Positions 7,701-16,471 of a stretch of 64,000 nt of DNA are shown here, piece by piece (positions within the stretch are counted from its first letter, which is position 1; the number at the start of each line of letters is the position of its first letter). Origin of the DNA: an uncultured Pseudophaeobacter sp. (GTDB lineage: Bacteria > Pseudomonadota > Alphaproteobacteria > Rhodobacterales > Rhodobacteraceae); contig CAJQNB010000076.1 of the NCBI GenBank assembly GCA_905479575.1, forward strand, positions 1-64,000, written 5' to 3'. Below the pieces are notes generated by a model. That model saw nothing but the letters and a program-made list of their open reading frames with translations, had not been told where the DNA came from and did not search any database. A program made the position numbers and the translations under genes.

Positions 7701-10475
7701 TTGACAGCGGCGGATGATGCGGTCAAAGCGCCTGGGCTTGATTTCTCCACTGGCCTGGCAAAACTCAATGAAGCGCAACAGGCGGTGCCCGGTGCCCGCC
7801 AAAAACTGGCGCTCTATATCGAGTCCAAACCGCTCAAGATCCAGCTGGCGGATGCGGAACGCCGTCTGATCCGCAGTCGCGACAAATCGCTGACCTATAC
7901 CAATCCGATTGCGGCCAAACAGAGCCTGCAGCTCGAACTGGACCGGATCACCGGTTATGGCACCAGCTTTGATACGGATTGGGCGGCGGGCAAATATCGC
8001 GCCAGCGTTGCCAAGCTGAAGGCGGATGTCAAACGGGCCAAGGCCTATGAGGCCACCCGCGCCGATCATGTGGAAACCATTCGCCGACGGCAGAAGTGGA
8101 TTCTGGATCGCGAGGCGTTGATTGCGGGAGATCCGTTGCTGGCGGCTGAGCGCAAACAGGTGGATGAGGCCAAGGTGGCGATTGCCGGATTGTTGGAGCA
8201 GCGCGCCCATGCCCCGGCGCATAAGATTTCCGCCAGCACCTATCATGTCATCAAACGGGGGCAGGAGATGCTCACGGCCCGCACCGCCTATGAGCTCAAA
8301 CGCGTCGCGGCTGAGGCCAAGGTGCAAGAGGCCGAAGCCGAACTCGCCAAGGTCACGGCCAAGGGAGAGCTTGCAGCTCAGGTGGCGGCCCTCCGCAGCC
8401 GCTATGCGGCCGGACATGCTGAAACAGCGGTGGACAAGCGCCGCTTTGACTTTGCCGAGGCCGAGATGGATGCGCTGGCCACCACCGCGTGCCAGCCGGT
8501 GATTGATGCGGCCAAGGCGATGCAGCTGTTTGAAGACAGCTGCAAGGCGGTGGCCGTCAAAGTGCAGGAGGTCAAGGACCATACCCAGGCCAAATACATC
8601 GCGCCGCTGATTGCCCGGCTGGAAGGGAAATATGCCAATATGATGGAGCTGGCGGCTGCCGGTCATCTCAGCCAGGCCAAGGCGCTGCTGGCGGCGCTGC
8701 CGCAGGATTGTGCTGATGCGCTGGTGGCGGCACAGAACAACGCCGCCCTGGCCGGGATTGGCGATGATCTTGCAAGCATAGGCGACGATGACACCGCCGC
8801 CATCACCGCCGCGATCGAGAAGCTGCGCGCGGTCTTTGATGCGCTGAAATGGGAAAGCGAGGCAGAATATGCCAAGACCCTTGAGACCGCAGAGCGTCAG
8901 GTCGACGCCATCGAAGAACAGCTGAAAATAGAGCCTAAAGCAGCAAAAGCAGCCCTGCCGGAGGCACTCAAGGCCTGTGAGGCCTTGCAGGAGGAAATCA
9001 GCCATCACAAGCAGTTGGACGCGCTGGCGACGCGGGTCCTTTCCCGCATCACCGACAAGACGGCGCCCTTTGTCAAATATAGCATCATCCAAGAGGACGT
9101 GGATGGGCTCAAGGCCGAGGTCACCGCTGCTCTGAAGGGGGCGCAGGCAGGCGGCGATTTGACCACGGCGAGCGCCGCCATCGAGGCGGTGATGGACAAG
9201 CACCATGCTTTGATGCGCCTGGCAGCACGCCATGATCAGCTGATTAAGGATTGCGACGGGTTGGAAACCCAGCACCAGGCCTTGATGGGCAGTGAGTATC
9301 GCTATGCCATTCGCGAAGATCTGGAACAGCTCGACGGGGGGATTTCCCAGGCGCGCGAGGCGGCGGCCAAACGCGACCATGACGCAGCCGAGGCGCATCT
9401 GAAAACTGCGCAGGCCCGGGCGGTGGATGCCACGGCCAAGGACAAGATGGCGGGCAATGAGGCGCCGGAGCCTGAGAATATCAAAGCAATCCTGGAGCGC
9501 TCTGGTGGCGACAAACAGCTTGATGAGATGATTAAGGGGCTGGATGCCTCAGTTCAGCGCAAAGTCCTGCGGGTGGCTTTTGAGGCGAAATATGGCTGCA
9601 AGCTCAATATCTACACCGATGCCAGCGGCAAGCCCTCCGACCGCCATGCGGCGGGCAATATCCAGGCGGATGGAGCCAAGAAGGGGCCCAATATTCGCCG
9701 CCTATACGAGGTGATGTCCGTGCTGCCAGCCAAGGACACCCGCGACAATGACTCGATGAAAATCTTTGGCTACGAAGATGTAAAAACGCAGGAGGGGTCG
9801 GTTTATTCTGGGGGCGTCAAAGAGGTGGTGATGCGCGAGGGCAATGCCAATCTCAGCTCTGTCTATGGTTTTGGCCGCCCGCATGAGGTGGGTGAAGTGG
9901 ATGACAATTGCAAACCGGCGGATCAGGAGCAGGTGGATTTCTTCTCCTGGAACACCCTGCACGAGGCGGGCCATGCGGTGGATGATCAGCGCAGCTTTAT
10001 GACCGGGGTGGCAGGCAACGCTGCCTATGGCGGTTGGCAGGAGCACGGCAAGAATATCAAACCCGTGGCCGATGCCATTGCGGATCACTATGATTATGAC
10101 ACCAACTATGTGGCGCAATATATCAGCGGTATTGCTGATCCAGCCGAACCGGAATGCCCGGCGGATGTGGATCCGGAAACCTGGGCGCGGCGGCGCAGCA
10201 AATGCCGGGCGTATGTGGATATGGCGCGGGCGGGCAATGATCCCTGGCAAAGCGCCGCCATCGCCGCCAAGCTCAATATCGCCGGCCGGGTCTATCACGA
10301 GAGCTACAAGAGCGGCACCTGGAATAGCTATGCCTTTGCCGCCCGCAAACAGGCCATTACCGGCTATCAGTTCCGCGCGCCGGGGGAGTGGTTCTCGGAG
10401 CTCTATGCCGCCTATCACAGCAAGAAATTGAAAGATCAGCACCCGGCCGTCGATTGGCTGAAGAAGCTGGTATAA
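4785..10475 (+). CDS. giant 1896-residue protein with C-terminal zincin-like domain
   Basis: The C-terminus carries a zinc-metallopeptidase signature. HEAGH is at residues 1726-1730, followed about 140 residues later by GEWFSELYAAY, where Glu1868 or Glu1872 could be the third zinc ligand. Spacing and sequence resemble M34/anthrax-lethal-factor-like zincins, but I cannot assign the family. Residues about 1-110 form a compact, mixed domain (KELSFALALGKKPEDC...). Next comes a Pro/Glu/Ala-rich linker (115-170) and then over 1300 residues of Ala/Lys/Glu-rich helices with recurring 60-90-residue modules. No signal peptide or membrane helix is visible. Start ATG 4785 has GGGGGA just before it. The CpXC gene follows after 13 bases. 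A long stalk ending in an enzymatic domain suggests a delivered effector or polymorphic-toxin-like protein; this is inference. The substrate is unknown. Confidence 0.75.
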   Translation: MAVPLDVETVKELKQKIKLARNKELSFALALGKKPEDCALIMHKERGGDKLLLQVKKIDGVQPQKSCFGTLTVDGQLVKLACRSDPPAGLVKNFRIFFRSNGIQMKLAVMAPGDTEFQQEPEETEAVPQSQAQAEPQAEALAEPAPAVPAEPGGTGQAEAAATQELAALKARLARCRDAIAPLSGPVQAKLVEGLKRAVGLLSKGESSKVAALLTQLEKALEQVAKAQAAKEEAAKDETGPQDLGAEEHSAPGETEAAEPETATEDPAAGRWQQAFSKLEPHVTRVLAETHGEIAKIQALWDYGKGKAATGDFTAALKSVGPLSTLLAQAAEAAKAARAADLPPPDEAATETAPTEVQPLAQSGPKPPEQAEQRASGPKKESETPDKPDVEDPAKKQALAKIETARGEMTRVQGLIASFGAPAPGPWATAMQRAAALLGIAPEKKVAELEQAAADATRLMVALEPQVKELSEDKKTWAQTYPLFTARLVPIKAHAMKSIDPVKTKLEAMEAEITAAQAEAAKFDFKKASGGIVSFLSRGDALEAQADDLAHYRQIQADRLSLVTPRRTKASTRAPIQASIDELGDTYDEGVTKAGAEDYEAAVRLMNKIPALADQVDLLLKRERSTTWLLGKVNTALTTLNALPANVKAVLQAGIDRCQAAYDACQPGVEPDVIKAAEKLTLARRECNDLEARGKKAKGYVDQRAVFDARLNDFKAHAGKAGIDDVIAGMEAASASAASDAILRKFDSATRILAADQGNWPAYKTRADDYLAYKTKRDALEARLAALRKLPEAAAATAELAICDGHLRAAGTHGATRDYKSALDSVIVGDAAADVAKNLIEMRAELAKLKKDDVLAAVDKDVVAAFKTYGDLEKYVEGKDGGTFASLRAAAAAEAQKGRDASMGASPDLGKVRDHLAAAIKALENVLNQVACKGSFTSLRTTVAPIVETELPTANTANDTCLATEVHALTQLLTAADDAVKAPGLDFSTGLAKLNEAQQAVPGARQKLALYIESKPLKIQLADAERRLIRSRDKSLTYTNPIAAKQSLQLELDRITGYGTSFDTDWAAGKYRASVAKLKADVKRAKAYEATRADHVETIRRRQKWILDREALIAGDPLLAAERKQVDEAKVAIAGLLEQRAHAPAHKISASTYHVIKRGQEMLTARTAYELKRVAAEAKVQEAEAELAKVTAKGELAAQVAALRSRYAAGHAETAVDKRRFDFAEAEMDALATTACQPVIDAAKAMQLFEDSCKAVAVKVQEVKDHTQAKYIAPLIARLEGKYANMMELAAAGHLSQAKALLAALPQDCADALVAAQNNAALAGIGDDLASIGDDDTAAITAAIEKLRAVFDALKWESEAEYAKTLETAERQVDAIEEQLKIEPKAAKAALPEALKACEALQEEISHHKQLDALATRVLSRITDKTAPFVKYSIIQEDVDGLKAEVTAALKGAQAGGDLTTASAAIEAVMDKHHALMRLAARHDQLIKDCDGLETQHQALMGSEYRYAIREDLEQLDGGISQAREAAAKRDHDAAEAHLKTAQARAVDATAKDKMAGNEAPEPENIKAILERSGGDKQLDEMIKGLDASVQRKVLRVAFEAKYGCKLNIYTDASGKPSDRHAAGNIQADGAKKGPNIRRLYEVMSVLPAKDTRDNDSMKIFGYEDVKTQEGSVYSGGVKEVVMREGNANLSSVYGFGRPHEVGEVDDNCKPADQEQVDFFSWNTLHEAGHAVDDQRSFMTGVAGNAAYGGWQEHGKNIKPVADAIADHYDYDTNYVAQYISGIADPAEPECPADVDPETWARRRSKCRAYVDMARAGNDPWQSAAIAAKLNIAGRVYHESYKSGTWNSYAFAARKQAITGYQFRAPGEWFSELYAAYHSKKLKDQHPAVDWLKKLV

Positions 10476-10488
10476 GGGGGACTAACCG

Positions 10489-11187
10489 ATGTCACTATTT
10501 GTTCAGATGAATCTGACCTGTCCTGAATGCGCAGAGGTTTTTACCTATGAGGCGGTGGGCAGCGTCAATGCTGACCGCCGCTCTGATCTGCGCGATGAGA
10601 TCCTCGAGGGCAGCTTTCAGACCGTAAGCTGTAGCGCCTGCGCCCATGAATTCCGCCTGGAGCCGGATTTCAACTATCTTGATGTGGGGCGGGGTCAGTG
10701 GATCGCCGCCCTGCCCGCCCGGAATTTGCGCGACCATCTGGAGATCGCAGCGGACAAACAGGCGGTGTTTGACCTGAGCTATGGGTCCCAGGCGCCGGCG
10801 GCGGCGCAAAGCGTTGGCCAGGGGCTGCAGCAGCGGCTGGTCTTTGGCTGGCCTGCCCTGCGTGAAAAACTGGTGCTGCAGGAGATTGGCTTTGATGATG
10901 TGCTCTGGGAGGTGGCGAAGCTGGATCTGCTGCGCAGCCTGCCGGAGGCGCCGCTGGCCGAGGGGGTGGACCTGCGTCTGCTGGGGCTGCAGCAGGATAT
11001 GCTGGATCTGGCCTGGATCCGCGCGGACAGCGAGGAACATCTGAATGGCTTTCAGGTCTCGCGCGCGCTTTATGATGACATTGTCGCCGCGCCGGCCCCC
11101 TGGGCTGCGGTGCAGGCCTTGTTGGGGGCCAGCATGTTTGTCGACATCCAGAAGCTGTTTATGGGAGAAGGCGAGGACGCCGCCTGA
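10489..11187 (+). CDS. CpXC-domain zinc-ribbon protein
   Basis: A 232-residue protein with an N-terminal CpXC domain. CPEC is at residues 11-14 and CSAC at 48-51, a four-cysteine zinc ribbon that typifies this poorly understood family. The remaining ~150 residues are mostly helical and acidic, with no catalytic motif that I recognise. GGGGGA sits eight bases before the ATG, and the gene begins 13 bases after the giant zincin gene stops, so the two are almost certainly one operon. No signal peptide is present, so it is cytoplasmic. By context it may be an immunity protein, chaperone or adaptor for the giant protein; only the coupling is seen directly. Confidence 0.75.
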   Translation: MSLFVQMNLTCPECAEVFTYEAVGSVNADRRSDLRDEILEGSFQTVSCSACAHEFRLEPDFNYLDVGRGQWIAALPARNLRDHLEIAADKQAVFDLSYGSQAPAAAQSVGQGLQQRLVFGWPALREKLVLQEIGFDDVLWEVAKLDLLRSLPEAPLAEGVDLRLLGLQQDMLDLAWIRADSEEHLNGFQVSRALYDDIVAAPAPWAAVQALLGASMFVDIQKLFMGEGEDAA

Positions 11188-11226
11188 CAGGCCAGCGAAC
11201 AGGTCACCTGACAGGCCACCGAACAG
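11183..11226 (+). repeat. two 20-nt direct repeats at the CpXC gene 3' end
   Basis: CCTGACAGGCCAGCGAACAG (11183-11202) and the same 20-mer with one substitution (11207-11226) repeat with a 24-nt period. The first copy contains the stop codon of the CpXC gene. No function is apparent; slippage duplication is the simplest origin. Confidence 0.6.
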
Positions 11227-11260
11227 TCCGCCGGAGGCTGCGGCTACTCATCCTGGGGCA

Positions 11261-13627
11261 TTAGCCCTGGATCGTCATATGCAGCCCCTGGCCCGGGAAC
11301 AGCCGTTGGGTGGCGGCGCGCTCGGCCAGAGGCGGGCCGTCAAAATAACCCTGCAGATAGTCGACGCCGCAGGCCTTCAGCAGCTGACGGTGTTCGTCGG
11401 TTTCGGCGCCCTCGCCGGTGACCCGCATGCCCAGGGCATGGCCCAATTCGGCAATGGCACCAACAATGGCGCGGGTTTCCTCGGATTCCGGCAGTTTAGA
11501 GACAAAAGCCGCATCCACCTTGATCTTGTCGACCGGGAATTTCTGCAGATAGCTGAGCGAGGAATAGCCCATGCCAAAATCATCCAGCGCCACGGTGATG
11601 CCCAGCTCTTGCAGCGCCTGGATCTCGCGCAGGGCGGATTGGCCGCTGGCCAGCACCACGGTTTCGGTGATCTCGGCCTCGATCGCCTCGGCAGGGCAGT
11701 TGGTCTCAAACAGGCAGTCATTGACAAATTCATCCACCTGGGCGCCGAACAATTTTGGCGACAGGTTGACCGCAACCCGCCCCTGAAAGCCGGCATCATG
11801 CCAGCGTGCGGCGGCCAGAAAGGCCTGGGTCATCATCTGATAGGTGAGCTCGCGGATCAGCCCGCAGTCTTCGGCGATGGGAATGAATTCGGCCGGGGAA
11901 ATTGTGCCCAGCTGGCGGTGATGCCAGCGCGCCAGGGTTTCAAAGCCGATGACCTCGCCGGTCTGCAGATCGGTCTGGACCTGAAACACCGGTCGCAGAT
12001 CCCCCTGGACCAGGGCCTGGCGCAGCTCGCTTTCCAGCAGGCTTTTGCGTTTGATTTCGGTTTCCAGATCCTCGTGGAACACCTCGACCATGCCGCGGCC
12101 ACCCCGCTTGGCCTCATAGAGCGCCAGATCCGCCCGGCGGATGCCTTCCGAGGGCTCGGACAGCGGCCCCGACAGGGTGGCGATGCCCGCAGACATGCCG
12201 GTATGCAGCACCTGGCCGCTGACCTCCTGGGGCTGGGCCATCTCTGCCACCAGGCGGTTGGCGATATTGGTCATCCGGGTCAGGCTGTCGGCGCCCTTGA
12301 CCAGAATGGAAAATTCGTCGCCCCCCAGCCGGGACGCCATCACATAGGTATTGGCGCAGGATTCAAACCGATGCGCCACCACCCGCAACAGCGCATCCCC
12401 GGCCGGATGGCCAAGGGTGTCGTTGATCTGTTTGAAATGATCGAGATCCGCCAGCAGGATCGAGACCTCCTCGCCCTGCTGCAGCCAGGTTGCCAGGGTC
12501 TGCTCCATCAACCGCCGATTGGGCAGCCCGGTGAGACTGTCATGTTCTGCCAGGAACCGGACGCGCTCGGCCTGGCGGGCCTGATCCGAATGATCCGAGG
12601 CCAGCAGCATCGCGCCCAGATACAGCCCGTGCTCGTCGCGGATGGGGCCGCCGCGCACCAAAAGATTGAGCACATGCCCCGACAGGTTATGGGTGGTGGT
12701 GGCCTCAAAGGCAAAGCTCTCGTTGTTTTTGATATGGGTGGTGGCCTGCTCGGCCAGCTCTGGCGGCAACCAGGATTTCAGATTCAGCTGCCGTCCCACC
12801 TGGGCATCGCCAAAGAACAGCTCGCCATTGGGGTTACACAGCACCACCTCGCCGGTTTCATCGGCCAGAAGCACCCCGTCACGGGTGGATTGCAGCGCCC
12901 GGCGAATGCGTTTGTGCTCGCGGCGCACGCTTTCGTCATCCTGGGCGCGCAGCTCGGCGATCTCATGTGTTTTTTCGTGCAGCTGGTGCAGCGCCTGGGC
13001 CATCAGGCCGATTTCATCGCGGCGCTCCAGTCCGGGGACGGTGCCATCAAAAGTATCATTGCGCATGGCTGACAGCGTCTTGATGATCGCCGCCACCGGC
13101 CGCGACAGGCGCGACAGGGCCAGGAAGATGACAATGGTAATGATCACCAGAACGAAGCTGGAAAGCGCCAGGTGGCTGAGAATGGCGTTGCGCAGGGGCT
13201 CGGCGATGACCGAGGTGGGGAGGATGATTTCCAGATGTCCCAGATCCCGCGGCTGACCGGAACCGGTATAGACAATCTTCTGACTGGCGCGCAGGTCATC
13301 GGCTGCGGGACTATAGGCCGGGTTTGTCTGGGCAAAAATCTGGGTGCCGCTGGTGTCAAAAATCTGCATCTGCGCCACCCGATCTTCGCGCAGGATAATC
13401 TCGACCAGATTTTGGATCTGGGCCGGATCCTCATACTGCATTGGCTGTGCCAGGGCCGCAGCGGCAAACCGCAGCACCAGATCGCGCTCTTTCTCCAGGG
13501 CACTCATAAAGACGTCCCTGTGATCCAGAATCTCATGGGCAATGCTGAAACATTGAATCAGGAAAACCGGGACCAGCATGCTGAGCAACAGGCGGGTGCG
13601 GAAAGATGTATTGGCAAAAAAATTCAT
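11261..13627 (-). CDS. membrane GGDEF/EAL cyclic-di-GMP enzyme
   Basis: 788 residues from the ATG at 13627 (MNFFANTSFRTRLLL...). TM1 is at about 10-30, then a periplasmic sensor stretch, TM2 near 155-180, a HAMP domain, and a PAS-like region with CNPNGELFF. The diguanylate cyclase domain has an intact GGDEF at residues 435-439, with a DxxxFKxxND substrate motif before it. The phosphodiesterase domain follows. Its EAL position reads ETL (563-565), but the catalytic Glu is kept, as are NLSPK, EITE, DDFG, IKVD and LQGY. Both activities may therefore be functional, tuning the second messenger that governs the motile-to-sessile switch. A longer frame back to 13753 exists, but the 42 extra residues precede a clean membrane-anchor start. 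The gene is monocistronic. Confidence 0.9.
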   Translation of the reverse strand: MNFFANTSFRTRLLLSMLVPVFLIQCFSIAHEILDHRDVFMSALEKERDLVLRFAAAALAQPMQYEDPAQIQNLVEIILREDRVAQMQIFDTSGTQIFAQTNPAYSPAADDLRASQKIVYTGSGQPRDLGHLEIILPTSVIAEPLRNAILSHLALSSFVLVIITIVIFLALSRLSRPVAAIIKTLSAMRNDTFDGTVPGLERRDEIGLMAQALHQLHEKTHEIAELRAQDDESVRREHKRIRRALQSTRDGVLLADETGEVVLCNPNGELFFGDAQVGRQLNLKSWLPPELAEQATTHIKNNESFAFEATTTHNLSGHVLNLLVRGGPIRDEHGLYLGAMLLASDHSDQARQAERVRFLAEHDSLTGLPNRRLMEQTLATWLQQGEEVSILLADLDHFKQINDTLGHPAGDALLRVVAHRFESCANTYVMASRLGGDEFSILVKGADSLTRMTNIANRLVAEMAQPQEVSGQVLHTGMSAGIATLSGPLSEPSEGIRRADLALYEAKRGGRGMVEVFHEDLETEIKRKSLLESELRQALVQGDLRPVFQVQTDLQTGEVIGFETLARWHHRQLGTISPAEFIPIAEDCGLIRELTYQMMTQAFLAAARWHDAGFQGRVAVNLSPKLFGAQVDEFVNDCLFETNCPAEAIEAEITETVVLASGQSALREIQALQELGITVALDDFGMGYSSLSYLQKFPVDKIKVDAAFVSKLPESEETRAIVGAIAELGHALGMRVTGEGAETDEHRQLLKACGVDYLQGYFDGPPLAERAATQRLFPGQGLHMTIQG

Positions 13628-14073
13628 TTCTTTGCGGAGCCCTGTCCCTGGTTTGACCTGGTCCCTGTGGGTGGCCTGGCCTTTGTGCGTGGCACTACTT
13701 CCCCCCGTCGGCGAACCAGTGAGGGCAGCAGTCAGAAAGCGAATACCCCACATGGAAGGGGGCTTTGGTGTGATAATCTGCAGGCGGAGTGTGACAACAG
13801 ATCGTTAAATGAGCGTATGGAAGGGGGGAGAAACGCGCCTCTTGGGGGGCTGGTTTAGCGTTTGAAAATGTAAAAATTGACATAAAGGATCAGGCATAAA
13901 CCCCTGCTCTGGGCTCTACCGTGCCGCCCCGGAGCTGGCAGCGGCGCCCCAGTCTGTGCGCCAGTTTACGGCCCAGTCTGCAGCCCAGTCTGCGGCCTCT
14001 GCCGGGGAAAGCTGGGCCTGGGTCATTGGCTGCAGCCAGAGATCCCCAGAGATGACTATACATGGGCGCATGA
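13628..14073. other. 446-bp divergent intergenic region
   Basis: The region lies between the GGDEF/EAL gene (minus) and the helicase gene (plus). A perfect TTGACA hexamer is at 13877-13882, but nothing convincing stands at -10 distance. CCCAGTCTG recurs at 13948, 13972 and 13984, making a small imperfect repeat block. No conserved small gene could be supported. Confidence 0.4.
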
Positions 14074-16296
14074 ATGGCCTATACGCGGCCAATTGCTGCC
14101 GGGGCCCTGGCCTTTCGAGCGGCAGACCTGGTTTGGCCTCCCGCCCCAATAGAAAAGCAGATCATCTTGAAACAGACATTAGCTCTGGCGCTTGAGCGCC
14201 GTGGATATTCCTCTTTGACCCCTGTACAGGAGGCGGTCTCTGATCCTGCCCTTGCCGGGGTCGACCTTCTGGTTTCGGCGCAGACCGGGTCGGGTAAGAC
14301 CGTCGGGTTTGGCCTGGCCATTGCCGATACAATTCTGGGCGCAGAGGATAAATTTGCTCCCGCCGCGACGCCACTGGCGCTGGTGATTGCCCCAACCCGC
14401 GAGCTGGCGATGCAGGTCAAGCGGGAACTGGCCTGGCTGTATGGTGAGGCAGGCGCGGTGATGGCCTCCTGTGTGGGCGGCATGGATATGCGCGATGAGC
14501 GTCGTGCGCTGGACCGCGGTGCCCATATCGTGGTGGCGACGCCCGGGCGTCTGCGCGACCATATCATGCGCGGCTCCATTGACCTGTCTGATCTGCGCGC
14601 CGTGGTGCTGGACGAAGCCGATGAGATGCTGGATCTGGGCTTTCGCGAAGATCTGGAATTCATTCTGGGCGAAAGCCCCGATGAGCGTCAGACATTGCTG
14701 TTCTCGGCCACCGTGCCGCCGGCCATTGCAGGCCTGGCCAAAAGCTATCAGCGCGATGCCCAGCGGATCTCGACCGTGGCGGAAAAAAGCCAGCACAGCG
14801 ATATCGAATATCAGGCGATGTCTGTCGCTGCGCGCGATGATGAAAACGCCATTATCAATGTGTTGCGCTATTTTGAATCGCCCAATGCCATTGTGTTCTG
14901 CAACACCCGCGCCATGGTCAACCGGCTGCTGAGCCGGCTGTCCAACCGTGGCTTTTCGGTGGTGGCCCTGTCCGGTGAGCTGTCCCAGGCCGAGCGGAGC
15001 CATGCGCTGCAGGCGATGCGCGATGGCCGTGCCCGGGTCTGCGTGGCGACGGATGTGGCGGCGCGCGGTATTGACCTGCCGAACCTGGATCTGGTGGTAC
15101 ACGCCGAGCTGCCCAACAGCCACGAAACCCTGTTGCACCGTTCGGGCCGGACCGGCCGGGCGGGACGCAAGGGCGTCAGCGCCCTGGTGGTGCCACCCAA
15201 ATCCACCCGCAAGGCCGAGCGCCTGCTGAAGATGGCCAAGCTCACCGCCACCTGGGACACTGCGCCCTCGGCGGAGATGATCAAGGAACGGGACGGCGAG
15301 CGCATGCTGGCAGATCCCGCCTGGAGCGAGGCACCGGCGGCGAGTGAAGAGCCCATGGTGGCCAAGCTGGCCGAAGAGTTTTCACCGCAGCAGTTGGCCG
15401 CGGCCTATCTGCGGCTGTGGAATGCCGGTCGCTCGGCACCAGAAGAGCTGTCGGCGGCCAATGCCAAGCCCGAACCGCGGGCGCCCTTTGGCCCCAGTAC
15501 CTGGTTCTCGCTGGACACCGGCCGCGACAAGGGCGCCGATCCGCGCCGCCTGCTGCCAATGCTGTGCCGCGCTGGGGACATCACCAAAAGCGATATCGGT
15601 GCGATTCGGATCCAGCAAGACGAAAGCTTTGCCGAGATCCGTGAGGCCCAGGTCGCGGGCTTTCTGAAATCCATGGGGTCCGAGATGGTGCTGGATGACG
15701 GCACCAAGGTGACCCAGCTGGCCAGTCCGCCCAATCTGCCTGCCGGCCGTCCTGGGGGGCGTCCCTCTGGCCCCGGTAAATCTGGCCCTGGTAAATCTGG
15801 TCCCGGTAAATCCGGTGGCTACCAAGGCAAGCGCGAGGGCGGCCCCCGCGAGGGTGGCTACAAGGACAAGAAACCCTATGGCGGTGACAAGGGCGGCGAC
15901 AAGCCGCGCGGTGAGCGTTCTGGGGGCGATCGGTTTGAGCGTCCCGAACGTAAAGAACGGTCGGAACGGCCGCGGCACAAGGCGGCAGCCCCGCGTGAAC
16001 CCAATGCGGTGGTGAGCGAAGTCAGCCCGCGCAGCAAGCCCGCTGCAAAACCGGCGACCAAACAGGCAGCCACACCGGCGGCAAAGGCAGAGAGCAAGCC
16101 GAGCTATCGCGCGGGCGCGGGCGATCCCGGCAAGAGCTGGCGCAAAGAGGGTGGCAAACCCGGCGCAAAACGCAGCGGCCCCAAAGGCCCACCGCCGCCC
16201 AAAGGCAAGGCCAGCAGCAAAAAGAACCGCGCCCGCACGGCAGAAGCCAAAGCCGCCAAGGGCGGCGGCGCCAAACCCCGGCGCCCCAAAGCGTAA
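14074..16296 (+). CDS. DEAD-box ATP-dependent RNA helicase, DeaD/CsdA type
   Basis: 740 residues with the whole DEAD-box set: TPVQ (Q motif, ~49-52), AQTGSGKT (Walker A, 69-76), PTRELA, TPGR, DEAD (~182), SAT, and HRSGRTGRAGR in the second RecA domain. After the core, a region near 500-560 (PRRLLPMLCRAGDITKSDIGAIRI) matches the DbpA/CsdA RNA-binding domain. The last 150 residues are a basic, Gly/Lys/Pro/Arg-rich tail with GPGKS tandem repeats, probably disordered and RNA-binding. Likely roles are unwinding structured RNA in ribosome assembly or at low temperature. The first 31 residues do not look like the family and have no good ribosome site; translation may start at TTG 14167 instead. A strong terminator follows at 16321. 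Confidence 0.9.
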   Translation: MAYTRPIAAGALAFRAADLVWPPAPIEKQIILKQTLALALERRGYSSLTPVQEAVSDPALAGVDLLVSAQTGSGKTVGFGLAIADTILGAEDKFAPAATPLALVIAPTRELAMQVKRELAWLYGEAGAVMASCVGGMDMRDERRALDRGAHIVVATPGRLRDHIMRGSIDLSDLRAVVLDEADEMLDLGFREDLEFILGESPDERQTLLFSATVPPAIAGLAKSYQRDAQRISTVAEKSQHSDIEYQAMSVAARDDENAIINVLRYFESPNAIVFCNTRAMVNRLLSRLSNRGFSVVALSGELSQAERSHALQAMRDGRARVCVATDVAARGIDLPNLDLVVHAELPNSHETLLHRSGRTGRAGRKGVSALVVPPKSTRKAERLLKMAKLTATWDTAPSAEMIKERDGERMLADPAWSEAPAASEEPMVAKLAEEFSPQQLAAAYLRLWNAGRSAPEELSAANAKPEPRAPFGPSTWFSLDTGRDKGADPRRLLPMLCRAGDITKSDIGAIRIQQDESFAEIREAQVAGFLKSMGSEMVLDDGTKVTQLASPPNLPAGRPGGRPSGPGKSGPGKSGPGKSGGYQGKREGGPREGGYKDKKPYGGDKGGDKPRGERSGGDRFERPERKERSERPRHKAAAPREPNAVVSEVSPRSKPAAKPATKQAATPAAKAESKPSYRAGAGDPGKSWRKEGGKPGAKRSGPKGPPPPKGKASSKKNRARTAEAKAAKGGGAKPRRPKA

Positions 16297-16320
16297 GGGC
16301 AATGGTCTGTTTATAAATAA

Positions 16321-16358
16321 AAAAACGCCGCTGAGGAGCTCTCCTTACCGGCGTTTTT
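16321..16358 (+). terminator. Rho-independent terminator after the helicase gene
   Basis: The 10-bp inverted repeat AAAAACGCCG (16321-16330) / CGGCGTTTTT (16349-16358), with a smaller GGAG/CTCC pairing inside the loop, gives an RNA hairpin whose 3' arm ends in a five-U tract. It begins 24 bases after the helicase stop codon. The A/T symmetry means it could also act on transcripts from the other strand. Confidence 0.85.
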
Positions 16359-16381
16359 CCGTTTGGGATCTTCGTAAAAAT

Positions 16382-16438
16382 GGGGCGCTGCCCCCGGCCC
16401 TTTTGGGCCTCCCCCGAGGTATTTTGGGTAAGATGAAA
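16382..16438 (+). repeat. dispersed intergenic repeat, copy A
   Basis: A G/C-rich head (ggggcgctgcccccggcc) is followed by CGAGGTATTTTGGGTAAGATGAAA. The tail is shared with 58237-58267 (inverted), and related ggatattt-gccaaa tails occur at 56413 and 61490. All four copies lie outside genes. Similar sequences are familiar from rhodobacterial intergenic regions; the role is unknown. Confidence 0.5.
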
Positions 16439-16471
16439 TCTGGCAGCTGCGGCCCTGATGCCGTCCTGGGG

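Noticed and set aside
7635-9398. 587-residue minus-strand frame inside the giant zincin gene
   Set aside because: Same type of antisense shadow; codon use and composition fit the sense frame, and no start or domain supports it.
11045-13072. 675-residue open frame on the plus strand opposite the GGDEF/EAL gene
   Set aside because: Antisense shadow of a high-G+C coding region; His/Gln/Gly-rich composition, no family motif, while the minus-strand gene has complete catalytic signatures.
13877-13882. perfect TTGACA as a promoter for the helicase
   Set aside because: No acceptable -10 hexamer at 15-19 bp, so not listed as a promoter.
13916-14149. small Trp/Ala-rich frame upstream of the helicase
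   Set aside because: Repetition comes from the short CCCAGTCTG repeats; overlaps the helicase start and lacks a ribosome site.
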